Source of the DNA: Archivesica marissinica
Taxonomy: Eukaryota > Mollusca > Bivalvia > Venerida > Vesicomyidae
DNA length: 64,000 nt
Assembly (NCBI GenBank): GCA_014843695.1
Contig: CM026401.1
Coordinates: 48,310,405-48,374,404, forward strand
Direction of reading: 5' to 3'
A program made the translations under genes and the position numbers. The notes below the pieces were generated by a model. That model had not been told where the DNA came from and made no database searches. It saw nothing but the letters and a program-made list of their open reading frames with translations. Of this stretch, positions 54,283 to 64,000 are shown one piece after another (within the stretch, counting starts at the first letter, position 1; each line of letters begins with the position of its first letter).

Positions 54283-57200
54283 GGTCAGGGCAGTCAGCGA
54301 GATGTCCACTCTCATTAGGGCAGTCAGTGAGGTGTTCTCTCTCATTAGGGCAGTCAGTGAGGTGTCCACTCTCCTTAGGGCAGTCAGTGAGGTGTTCTCT
54401 CTCATTAGGGCAGTCAGCTGGATGTCCACTCTCATTAGGGCAGTCAGTGAGGTGTTCTCTCTCATTAGGGTAGTCAGTGAGGTGTCCACTCTCCTTAGGG
54501 CAGTCAGTGAGGTGTTCTCTCTCATTAGGGCAGTCAGCTGGATGTCCACTCTCATTAGGGCAGTCAGTGAGGTGTTCTCTCTCATTAGGGCAGTCAGCTG
54601 GATGTCCACTCTCATTAGGGCAGTCAGCGAGATGTTCACTCTCATTAGGGCAGTCAGCGAGATGTCCACTCTCATTAGGGATGTCCACTCTCATTAGGGC
54701 AGTCAGTGAGGTGTTCACTCTCATTAGGACAGTCAGTGAGGTGTTCACTCTCATTAGGGCAGTCAGCAAGGTGTCCACTCTCATTAGGGAAGTCAGCAAG
54801 GTGTCCACTCTCATTAGGGCAGTCAGTGAGGTGTTCTCTCTCATTAGGGCAGTCAGCAAGATGTCCACTCTCATTAGGGCAGTCAGCGAGGTGTTCTCTT
54901 TCATTAGGGAAGTCAGCGAGGTGTCCACTCTCATTAGGGAAGTCAGCGAGGTGTCCACTATCATTAGGGCAGTCAGTGAGGTGTTCACTCTCATTAGGGC
55001 AGTCAGCGAGGTGTCCACTCTCATTAGGGAAGTCAGCTAGGTGTCCACTCTCATTAGGGCAGTCAGCGAGGTGTCCACTATTATTAGGGCAGTCAGTGAG
55101 GTGTCCACTATCATTACGGCAGTCAGCGAGGTGTCCACTCTCATTAGGGCAGTCAGCGAAGTGTCCACTATCATTAGGGCAATCAGTGAGGTGTCCACTC
55201 TCATTAGGGAAGTCAGTGAAGTGTCTACTCTCATTAGTGCAGTCAGTGAGGTGTCCACTCTCAATAGGGAAGTCAGTGAGGTGTCCACTCTCATTAGGGC
55301 AGTCAGTGAGGTGTTCTCTCTCATTAGGGCAGTCAGCGAGATGTCCACTCTCATTAGGGCAGTCAGTGAGGTGTTCTCTTTCATTAGGGAAGTCAGTGAG
55401 GTGTTCACTCTCATTAGGGCAGTCAGTGAGGTGTTCACTCTCATTAGGGCAGTCAGTGAGGTGTTAACTCTCATTAGGGAAGTCAGTGAGGTGTTCACTC
55501 TCATTAGGGCAGTCAATGAGGTGTCCACTCTCATTAGGGCAGTCAGTGAGGTGTCCACTCTTATTAGGGAAGTCAGTGAGGGGTTCACTCTTATTAGGGC
55601 AGTCAGTGAGGTGTTCACTCTCATTAGGGCAGTCAGTGAGGTGTTCTCTCTCATTAGGGCAGTCAGTGAGGTGTCCACTCTCATTAGGGCAGTCAGCGAT
55701 GTGTCCACTCTCATTAGGGTAGACAACGAGGTGTTCACTCTCATTAGGGTAGACAGAGAGGTTTCCACTCACATTAGGGTAGACAGCGAGGTGTTCACTC
55801 TCATTAGGGCAGTCAGTGAGGTGTCCACTCTCATTAGGGCAGTCAGTGAGGTGTCCACTCTCATTAGGGTAGTCAGTGACGTGTCCACTCTCATTAGGGA
55901 AGCCAGTGTGGTCTCCACTCTCATTATGGCAGTCAGTGCAGTCTCCACTCTCATTAGGGCAGTCAGTGAGGTGTTCACTCTCATTATGGCAGTCAGGGAG
56001 GTGTTCACTATCATTAGGGCAGTCAGTGAGGTGTTCACTCTCATTAGGGAAATCAGTGAGGTGTTCACTCTCACTAGGGCAGTCAATGAGGTGTCCACTC
56101 TCATTAGGGCAGTCAGTGAGGGGTTCACTCTTATTAGGGCAGTCAGTGAGGTGTTCACTCTCATTAGGGCAGTCAGTGAGGTGTTCACTCTCATTATGGC
56201 AGTCAGCGAGGTGTCCACTCTCATTAGGGCAGTCAGTGAGGTGTTCACTCTCCTTAGGACAGTCAGTCAGTGAGGTGTTCACTCTCATTAGGGAAGTCAG
56301 CGAGATGTCCACTCTCATTAGGTAAGTCAGCATGGTGTCCACTCTCATTAGGGCAGTCAGTGAGGTGTCCACTATCATTAGGACAGTCAGTGAGGTGTCC
56401 ACTTTCATTAGGTCAGTCAGCGAGGTGTCCACTCACATTAGGGCAGTCAGCGAGGTGTTCACTCTCATTAAGGCAGTCAGCGAGATGTCCACTCTCATTA
56501 GGGCAGTCAGCGTGGTGTCCACTCTCATTAGGGCAGTCAGCGAGGTGTCCTTTATCATTAGGACAGTCAGTGAGGTGTCCACTTTCATTAGGGCAGTCAG
56601 CGAGGTGTCCACTCACATTAGGGCAGTCAGCGAGGTGTTCACTCTCATTAGGGCAGTCAGCGAGATGTCCACTCTCATTAGGGAAGTCAGCTAGGTGTCC
56701 ACTCTCATTAGGGCAGTCAGCGAGGTGTCCACTATCATTAGGGCAGTCAGCGAGGTGTCCACTATCATTAGGGCAGTCAGCGAGGTGTCCACTCTCATTA
56801 GGACAGTCAGCGAAGTGTCCACTATCATTAGGGCAATCAGTGAGGTGTCTACTCTCATTAGGGAAGTCAGTGAAGTGTCTACTCTCATTAGGGAAGTCAG
56901 CTAGGTGTCCACTCTCATTAGGGCAGTCAGCGAGGTGTCCACTATCATTAGGGCAGTCAGCGAGGTGTCCACTATCATTAGGGCAGTCAGCGAGGTGTCC
57001 ACTCTCATTAGGGCAGTCAGCGAAGTGTCCACTATCATTAGGGCAATCAGTGAGGTGTCCACTCTCATTAGGGAAGTCAGTGAAGTGTCTACTCTCATTA
57101 ATGCAGTCAGTGAGGTGTCCACTCTCAATAGGGAAGTCAGTGAGGTGTCCACTCTCATTAGGGGAGTCAATGAGGTGTCCACTCTCATTAGGGCAGTCAG

Positions 57201-57555
57201 TGAGGTGTTCACTCTCATTAGGGCAGTCAATGAGGTGTTCACTCTCATTAGGGAAGTCAGCGAGGTGTTCACTCTCAATAGGGCAGTCAGTGAGGTTTCC
57301 ACTCTCATTAGGGCAGTTAGTGCAGTCTCCACTCTCATTAGGGAAGTCAGTGAGGTGTCCACTCTCATTAGGGCAGTCAGTGTGGTCTCCACTCTCATTA
57401 GGGCAGTCAGTGCGGTCTCCACTCTCATTAGGGCAGTCAGTGTGGTCTCCACTCTCATTAGGGCAGTCAGTGCGGTCTCCACTCTCATTAGGGCAGTCAG
57501 TGTGGTCGCCACTCTCATTAGGGCAGTCAGTGCGGTCTCCACTCTCACACTCTCA
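54283..57555. repeat. 30 bp minisatellite, about 109 units
   Basis: Largest single array: GTCAGTGAGGTGTCCACTCT + CATTAGGGCA. Several levels of order are visible: a 60 bp dimer at 54.28-54.66 and 57.30-57.54, a 180 bp block (56333 and 56513), and a 210 bp block (55032, 56692 and 56902). The period is ten codons, so five frames are open for hundreds of codons; not coding. Confidence 0.95.
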
Positions 57556-57559
57556 TTGA

Positions 57560-57965
57560 CTATTTGTTCCTGTATGAAATACCAGTGCGGGGTTTTGTAT
57601 GATCTCCGAGAGCTATTGTCTATTTTAAAAAAAATGGCTGCTGATCATTCAAATCCCTGTGAGTTCTGCAACCCACACAGTACATAGGTCAATCTTGGTT
57701 TTGTCTGTTACATATACTGCCAAATTAAAAAAAAAAAATTTAAATACCTATTTTATATTGTTGGAGTAGTAATTATCTAGTCAATAAATCCGAAAAATCA
57801 CAACGAGCACTTGACCCAATTCCTGTGGAATCATCACAATAGTGTCATCACAATACATCACAATAGTATCGTAGAATGAATGATGAGGCATAATCATTCC
57901 AAAAAATACCCAATTAGCAATAATTAGGAATTCTTTTCATATTGTGTATAATAATGAAACAAGTA
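57560..57965. other. No supported gene
   Basis: A short frame (57570-57687) ends in CEFCNPHST but has no partner or splice context. The rest is AT-rich with short CATCACAATAGT repeats at about 57830-57870. Confidence 0.35.
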
Positions 57966-58120
57966 TACAGTCAAACCTGTCTTAAGCAGCCAGCCAAGTG
58001 AGTCAGAGAAAGTGGCTGTTTAGCACAGGTGGCTGCTTAATACAGGTCAATATATTTGGAATCTTGAAACTGGCTGCTTAATATAGGTTGGAGGTGACCA
58101 CTAACACAGGTTTGACTGTA
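57966..58120. mobile_element. MITE-P, complete
   Basis: TACAGTCAAACCTGTCTTAA ... AACACAGGTTTGACTGTA, TA-bounded, 155 bp; AAGCAGCCAG-type interior. Confidence 0.85.
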
Positions 58121-58157
58121 CCTAATAACGGAGCTGATAGAGGAAGCAATGATATTG

Positions 58158-58352
58158 AGCGTACGTTTCAGGTGTGATAGGTCCGGAGTTCGAGCCCCGT
58201 TGGAGCCTTTACGATTGTGTTCTTAGGCAAGGCATTTAAATTCCACATTGCCTCTTCTCTCTCCCTCGTGGCGATGGATTCCATCAGGCATGAGGTCTTA
58301 AGAGTGATTAATATAAGTTGTAGCAATTTGTTTCGCAATCGAGCTAAATTAG
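58158..58352 (+). mobile_element. SINE-B, 5' truncated
   Basis: Starts at the anticodon arm (CGTTTCAGGTGTGATAGG), B-box GAGTTCGAGCCCCG, core with TTCTTAGGCAAGGCA, tail. Confidence 0.8.
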
Positions 58353-58435
58353 CAGAGGCAAAGTGGAATTTAAATGGCTTAGGTTGTCTTAGTCGGCCCA
58401 GGAAAACAAACAAGGATAACATACACGCCACCAGT

Positions 58436-58464
58436 GGGCAGTCAGCGAGGTGTTCTCTTTCATT
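58436..58464. repeat. Isolated unit of the 30 bp array
   Basis: A 29-base segment (GGGCAGTCAGCGAGGTGTTC followed by TCTTTCATT) is identical to array positions 54877-54905, but stands alone about 0.9 kb beyond the array. Confidence 0.8.
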
Positions 58465-58577
58465 CACCTGTCCTCCTTTAATGGGATGAATACAACAAAG
58501 ATACATGTTACACAACATTCTTCAATAGACCTTTCTAACTAAGCCAAGCATATGATACAATACAGTTGTAATACAAT

Positions 58578-58830
58578 GGCTGTCCTATTAGCGCAGTGGT
58601 TAGTACGCTCGCTTCTCACCAATGCAACCCGGGTTCGATCCTCGGACCGGGAAGTATGTGAGATGGTACGGTGGTCGCTAAATCGGACAGGTGAGTTATC
58701 TCCGGGTATTCCGGCTTCCTCCCACGCGAATTACCACATATATGCTTTCACCCGAGCCAACAAGAGTGATTAATATAAGTTGCTAAAACTTGTTTCGCAA
58801 TTGTTGTAAAATAAATAACGTTTAAACTTT
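58578..58830 (+). mobile_element. SINE-C, full length
   Basis: GGCTGTCCTATTAGCGCAGT head, B-box CCCGGGTTCGATCC, V-type core and B/C tail ending TTTAAACTTT. No clear target duplication. Confidence 0.9.
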
Positions 58831-58914
58831 ATTACATATTTTAAATACAGACAATGAGATATTCCCCCCCCCCTGGAAAATCTCGAAAAACAAAAACATA
58901 TAATATATATTATA

Positions 58915-59000
58915 TAAAAATAGACAGACAGACAGACATTTTATTCAAAACCATTAGGCTAAAAAGCCCATGAGGTCAAAACATATGCATGATAGAGATA
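58915..59000 (-). mobile_element. Retroelement 3' tail with (TGTC)n
   Basis: The minus strand reads GGCTTTTTAGCCTAATGGTT + TTGAATAAAATG, then TCTGTCTGTCTGTC (58922-58937). This is a polyadenylation-like signal followed by a tetramer run, typical of a LINE 3' end. No coding part is recognised upstream. Confidence 0.45.
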
Positions 59001-60105
59001 GCGAACAGTGAAACTACATTTTGTAGTGATAATCTACACAACACACATAATAAAACAGATCATCGTACAAAACAAAGAGAAGGCCCTGTAATTTTATACC
59101 CCAACATCATTTGAGCTTTATGCAATTTTATTTATTTCATTTTATACGAAAATATAAAAATTTAGTGCAATAGTCTTTCCAATATGATTTAATTATTTGC
59201 ATGTATAATATAATGTACATGCATATATACCTTACCCGATAGTATATATGTATACGCATATATGTCATACATGCATGGTAAGTAAATGTATAAACGAAAT
59301 ATTATCCTTAAGTTTTTTATTTATTTAAGTAAATAATTAAATGTTTTATTTTAGTGCATTTTGTACAGACGTCAAATTATAATACAATAAATTTACATTA
59401 TATACATTGATCTATAACACACAATCAACTGTATCTATATAACCATCAGTTCATAATATTATATGGTTTAAAAATGAACAAAATATAGCAATAATAGCAA
59501 TATTTATTAAAACTCAATACAAAAAAACCTATTCCTTTTTTTTTTCAAAAACCAAAGTATTTATTTAACTCACTAAAAACATTAACATACACAAATTCCT
59601 TATCATATTGGGAGTTTTCACTCTGTTTGCTCTATGTAAATACACAAGAGCCACAAAGTCAATAACCATTCAGGGGTTGAGTGAGCACTGAGGGATTATT
59701 GTAGCCTACATTCAGGGGACGCTAAAACCCCTATTCATCTGAAATCTGCTTAGTCGGTAATACCCTATACATGTACCTCGCCTTTGTCAATCAATACACA
59801 AGCAGCAAATCATTATAGGACAAGATTGAAAATATTAAAGACTTAAAAATCAAAATGTGTGTTGGAAATTTATAAATACACAAAATGACACCAATCATGG
59901 CTGTCACCAATTAACTTATTTAATCAACAAGCTACTGGTGTATTAGGACAAATCTTCACATGAAATGGAAGGTAAGAGATTTTAAATTTGCATTTTTAGA
60001 ATTTTGTTTTAATTATAAATTGGGTGGTGTGTCAGTTGATTTTCTGTTTTAACATTAACATAGCAACGGGATAGTACTATTGTACCTAGATAGATAACTA
60101 GAACA
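59001..60105. other. No recognisable gene
   Basis: AT-rich; (TA)-rich patches near 59215-59280. Nothing supported. Confidence 0.4.
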
Positions 60106-60109
60106 TTCT

Positions 60110-61130
60110 GTTGCTCCAGGGTCTCACTATGAGGTGTAGCTTAGTGCTCCGGTGCCTCACTATGAGGTGTAGCTTAGTGCTCCGGGGCCTCACTATGAGG
60201 TGTAGCTAAGTGCTCCGGTGCCTCACTATGAGGTGTAGCTAAGTGCTCCGGTGTCTCACTATGAGGTGTAGCTAAGTGCTCCGGTGCCTCACTATGAGGT
60301 GTAGCTTAGTGCTCCGGTGCCTCACTATTAGGTGTTGTTTAGTGCTCCGGGGTCTCACTATGAGGTGTAGCTTAGTTGTTCCAGGGCCTCACTATGAGGT
60401 GTTGTTTAGTATTTCTGAGCACTATGAGGTCTAATTTAGTGCTCCGGGGCCTCACTATGAGGTGTAGCTTAGTGTTCCAGGGCCTCACTATGAGGTGTTG
60501 TTTAGTATTTCTGAGCACTATGAGGTCTAATTTAGTGCTCCGGGGCCTCACTATGAGGTGTAGCTTAGTGTTCCAGGGCCTCACTATGAGGTGTTGTTTA
60601 GTATTTCTGAGCACTATGAGGTCTAATTTAGTGCTCCGGGGCCTCACTATGAGGTGTAGCTTAGTGTTCCAGGGCCTCACTATGAGGTGTTGTTTAGTAT
60701 TTCTGAGCACTATGAGGTCTAATTTAGTGCTCCGGGGCCTCACTATGAGGTGTAGCTTAGTGTTCCAGGGCCTCACTATGAGGTGTTGTTTAGTATTTCT
60801 GAGCACTATGAGGTCTAATTTAGTGCTCCGGGGCCTCACTATGAGGTGTAGCTTAGTGTTCCAGGGCCTCACTATGAGGTGTTGTTTAGTATTTCTGAGC
60901 ACTATGAGGTCTAATTTAGTGCTCCGGGGCCTCACTATGAGGTGTAGCTTAGCATTCCGGGGCCTCACTATGAGGTGTAGCTTAGCATTCCGGGGCCTCA
61001 CTATGAGGTGTAGCTTAGCATTCCGGGGCCTCACTATGAGGTGTAGCTTAGCATTCCGGGGCCTCACTATGAGGTGTAGCTTAGCATTCCGGGGCCTCAC
61101 CATGAGGTGTAATTTAGTCCTTTGGTGACG
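60110..61130. repeat. 33 bp minisatellite with 96 bp higher-order unit
   Basis: Basic unit GCCTCACTATGAGGTGTAGC + TTAGTGCTCCGGG. From about 60441 a three-part unit (33+33+30 bp, marked by GTATTTCTGAGCACTATGAG) repeats every 96 bp about five to six times, then the array returns to monomers with GCATTCCGGG. Confidence 0.95.
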
Positions 61131-61194
61131 CATTAGCTGTAATTTATTGTTGTCTGCATCAATATTAAATATAATTTAGTATTTTGGGGATTAA

Positions 61195-61660
61195 TTATTA
61201 TGTATAATTTAGTGGTGTGATGACCTCATTATGAGGTGCAATTTAGTGGTGTGATGACCTCATTATGAGGTGCAATTTAGTGGTGTGATGACCTCATTAT
61301 GAGGTGCAATTTAGTGGTGTGATGACCTCATTATGAGGTGCAATTTAGTGGTGTGATGACCTCATTATGAGGTGCAATTTAGTGGTGTGATGACCTCATT
61401 ATGAGGTGCAATTTAGTGGTGTGATGACCTCATTATGAGGTGCAATTTAGTGGTGTGATGACCTCATTATGAGGTGCAATTTAGTGGTGTGATGACCTCA
61501 TTATGAGGTGCAATTTAGTGGTGTGATGACCTCATTATGAGGTGCAATTTAGTGGTGTGATGACCTCATTATGAGGTGCAATTTAGTGGTGTGATTACCT
61601 CATTATGAGGTGCAATTTAGTGGTGTGATTACCTCATTATGAGGTGCAATTTAATGGTGT
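61195..61660. repeat. 34 bp minisatellite, highly homogeneous
   Basis: About 13 nearly identical copies of GGTGTGATGACCTCATTATG + AGGTGCAATTTAGT (starts at 61211, 61245, 61279). Related to the flanking 33 bp arrays through TCA(C/T)TATGAGGTG. Confidence 0.95.
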
Positions 61661-61995
61661 GTGGCATCACGATGAGATGTTATTTAGTGCTTTGGGACAT
61701 CATTATGAGATGTAATTTAGTGCTTTGGGACATCATTATGAGGTGTAATTTAGTGCTTTGGGACATCATTATGAGGTGTAATTTAGTGCTTTGTGACATC
61801 ATTATGAGGTGTAATTTAGTGCTTTGGGACATCATTATGAGGTGTAATTTAGTGCTTTGGGACATCATTATGAGGTGTAATTTAGTGCTTTGTGACATCA
61901 TTATGAGGTGTAATTTAGTTCTTTGTGACATCATTATGAGGTGTAATTTAGTGCTTTGTGACATCATTATGAGGTGTAATTTAGTGTTTACGAGC
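61661..61995. repeat. 33 bp minisatellite, third subfamily
   Basis: About ten copies of GACATCATTATGAGGTGTAA + TTTAGTGCTTTGG; GGGACATC and GTGACATC types alternate in short runs. Confidence 0.95.
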
Positions 61996-62049
61996 ACCAT
62001 TACACACTATTGTACATCCATACATATGGCTGAGAATTTCCAATCATAA

Positions 62050-63070
62050 TAAATGGATATGCAGCCAACTTCAATAACCGCCTCTATCGAGGTTACTGGC
62101 AATTAATATGGGATGGTGGCCGCCAAATCAGATGGGTGGCTCGTCTGAGGTGACTCCGATTTAAAATACAAAATACATCTGTATTGTATAACATATGTTG
62201 TAAACAAAAGCAAATGGGTTGGGCCCACAATTTATACTACCGTTAGATGTGACCCTGTCATTTCTCGTATTTCACATTCATCTCGCACAACCTGCATCAC
62301 ATTACAGTATCGGTTGCTACCTATGACCACAGACCGACTCATGTGGTTTTTTTCTAAACAATGTCATTAATAAAATGCAGGATATTAAATTGTGTTTGTC
62401 TGGGTTCAGCGATGATGGAATTATATTTCGTGGAATGAACGTTGAAAGTAGTGATAAACCGATTATCGCTAAGTCGCCGACAATCGTTCGCCGACATGTA
62501 CATCGGCGATAATCGATTGTGAAAATGTGTAATCGATTATAATTGACGAGTCTTTTTGTCTCTTACTTTTATGTTTGTTTATAGTTCAAATAAAACCACG
62601 ATTTACTATTGGCTGTATTTGATTAGCATTGCACGTTTGCAACAAACATTCTAACTAACATCTAGTACTAGACTTTTCACTAGTATGTCATTAAGCGCTT
62701 TGTCCCTTATTAACATAAAACCTAATGTTATATCAGGTGACAGTCTACTAACTTAAAAGTCTAGTACTCAGATGTAGTAACTTTTGTAACTAATTTGTCG
62801 AAACTAGTAACTTGTAAGTAATTTATTAGTACTAATTAGATTGTTAAACTCACAAATTTAATGGATTGATTTTGATTTATAACTATATCAATTGCCCAAT
62901 TAATAATCAATTATCTAATCGGTTTACCTGTCCGATTATTCCGATCATAGATATTGAAACCGATGCACATCACTAGTTGACAGCATTATTTATCACGAGT
63001 GACACTGGCGTTCTTTTTATGATAGGCTAGAATTTTGTTTATATTTTCCTATAGTGCTTTTCAAACTCCT
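62050..63070. other. No recognised gene; possible SINE-C remnant
   Basis: GGTGGCCGCCAAATCAGATG + GGTGGCTCGTCTGAGG (62114-62150) resembles a decayed V-type SINE core. The rest contains a short CGATTATCG-type dyad at about 62458-62520 and nothing else I can support. Confidence 0.35.
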
Positions 63071-63072
63071 GA

Positions 63073-63300
63073 GTGGAAGTTGTGATAGCGCGTTTGATTC
63101 AGGTGCGAAAGGCCCGGATTTAGAGCCACTCTGGAGTTGTTACCTTTGTACCCGTAGCTAAGGCATTTAAATTCCACATGCCTCCTCTCTCTCCCTCGTG
63201 ACGATGGATTCTATCAGGAATGAGGTCTCGAGAGTGATTGATATAAGTTGTAGGAACTTGTTTCGCAATCTGGCTAAAATAAATTTGTATATAAACTAAA
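63073..63300 (+). mobile_element. SINE-B copy
   Basis: Head with an internal deletion at the A-box/anticodon, diverged core (CCCGTAGCTAAGGCATTTAA) and tail. Confidence 0.8.
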
Positions 63301-63399
63301 TAAATTGATATTCTTTTAAATTATGATTTTAATTGTGGCAGAAAAACGATGCTACAATACTATAATTGGTGGTAGAACGTCACGTTTAGACGTTCAACT

Positions 63400-63580
63400 T
63401 TAATAATTTACAACGATTCCGAAACAAGCTTCAACAACTTTCATTGGCCAGTACTGGGTAAAAGCGTTTTTATTGTCACTCGTGTGAGAGGAAACGGGAA
63501 AACCCGTAGAAAACCTATCTGCCCGATTTACCGACCACAGTACCATCTCACATACATTACATCCCAGTCCGAGTATTTTA
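63400..63580 (-). mobile_element. SINE-C, decayed
   Basis: Inverted tail (TTTACAACGATTCCGAAACA), core remnants (ACCCGTAGAAAACCTATCTG), and CATCTCACATAC; the head is lost. Confidence 0.65.
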
Positions 63581-64000
63581 AATTGTGTACTTGCTGGGAA
63601 CCATTACGCATATCTAATTACTTCTAGCCTGATGAATTTCATTGGAAATCATAAAATGGAACAATTTCATTTCAACAACAGTAAGCATTGACATAAATCT
63701 CTTTCACAACAACATTAAAATAAATATGCTTCTTTCATACATGAAGTCACCAACAAACTGTAAGCTTTCATCAGTAATTGCTTTCATTGTTATCTCAAAT
63801 TTCCCACTTTTCCCCATTTTTGAAGTTGCATAAACAAGGCCACAACCATGAACACAGCCCTTTTGATTTGTTTGTAAATATTTTCGGTAAGGTTATGCAG
63901 AATTGACCTTGCAGAAATCCTGCATATCAACACGAGATAAGCTTCTGTAGATACGAAATAATTGAGCAACTGTAACATTATGCAATAGATTTCATCCTGA
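63581..64000. other. No recognisable gene
   Basis: Only short frames without recognisable domains. Confidence 0.4.

Noticed and set aside
54283..57555. Telomere-like sequence because each 30 bp unit holds TTAGGG
   Set aside because: Only one TTAGGG per 30 bp, embedded in unrelated sequence; no TTAGGG tandem run.
54281..57687. Multiple 200-430-codon frames with ten-residue repeats (for example VSEVSTLIRA)
   Set aside because: Same periodicity artefact from a 30 bp unit; frames overlap on both strands.
57570..57687. Short frame ending CEFCNPHST, possible exon
   Set aside because: No acceptor or donor in a convincing position, and it continues directly from the array frame.
1..64000. Bacterial-type systems, viral genes or toxin genes
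   Set aside because: None of the frames outside repeats shows a recognisable domain of these kinds, and the context is eukaryotic.

Overview
This is eukaryotic, repeat-dominated DNA. No bacterial-type genes, operons or ribosome-binding sites are visible. Families of tRNA-derived SINEs (one carrying the V-type core known from the molluscan RUDI family), TTAA-flanked MITEs, a LINE remnant ending in a TTG-type tail, and many minisatellites together suggest a metazoan. A mollusc, probably a bivalve, is the best guess. The species assignment is inference; nothing in the window proves it.

Layout. Roughly 45% of the window (about 29 kb) is tandem repeat in more than 25 unrelated arrays with unit lengths from 15 to about 160 bp. 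The main blocks are: 2.57-3.16 kb (about 115 bp unit), 3.2-5.0 (42 bp), 5.87-7.14 (47 bp), 7.46-10.35 (mosaic of 19, 26-28 and 80 bp), 12.46-13.62 (48 bp, 24 copies), 13.76-15.97 (18 bp), 16.64-18.13 (34 bp), 22.08-22.87 (84 and about 119 bp), 24.0-25.6 (47 bp), 26.2-26.9 (37 bp), 27.27-28.26 (43 bp), 29.31-30.16 (42 bp), 30.58-31.40 (29 bp), 36.83-38.09 (31 bp), 38.82-39.17 (15 bp), 45.77-46.30 (38 bp), 49.8-50.79 (78 bp), 51.59-52.8 (21 bp), 54.28-57.56 (30 bp) and 60.11-62.0 (33-34 bp). Almost every long open reading frame in the window is a by-product of an array whose period is a multiple of three.

Between the arrays lie dispersed elements, which I group as: SINE-A (Thr-like tRNA head, core CAGATGGGACGTTAAACCG), SINE-B (head with CAG in the anticodon position, core TGCCCTTAGGCAAGGCA), SINE-C (V-type core), SINE-D and SINE-E (Ser-like head with GTGGTCGAGTGGTTAA). 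There are also several TTAA-bounded, piggyBac-type MITE families (H, K and G) and a TA-bounded, Tigger/pogo-like MITE (P). SINE-B and SINE-C share one 3' tail; SINE-A and a subtype of SINE-D share another.

The most interesting theme is that several arrays can be traced to a single-copy seed inside a mobile element. One SINE-E copy has the 48 bp array at its 5' junction and the 18 bp array in its 3' part. The 42 bp array at 29.3 kb sits in a G-type MITE. The 29 bp array at 30.6 kb and the 84/119 bp arrays sit in K-type MITEs.

The only stretch that reads like host gene sequence is 42.0-43.07 kb on the + strand: an NRF1-like site followed by two phase-compatible candidate exons of a protein I do not recognise. 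Its intron also holds a minisatellite. A decayed C-terminal fragment of a LINE reverse-transcriptase protein lies on the - strand at about 46.5 kb.
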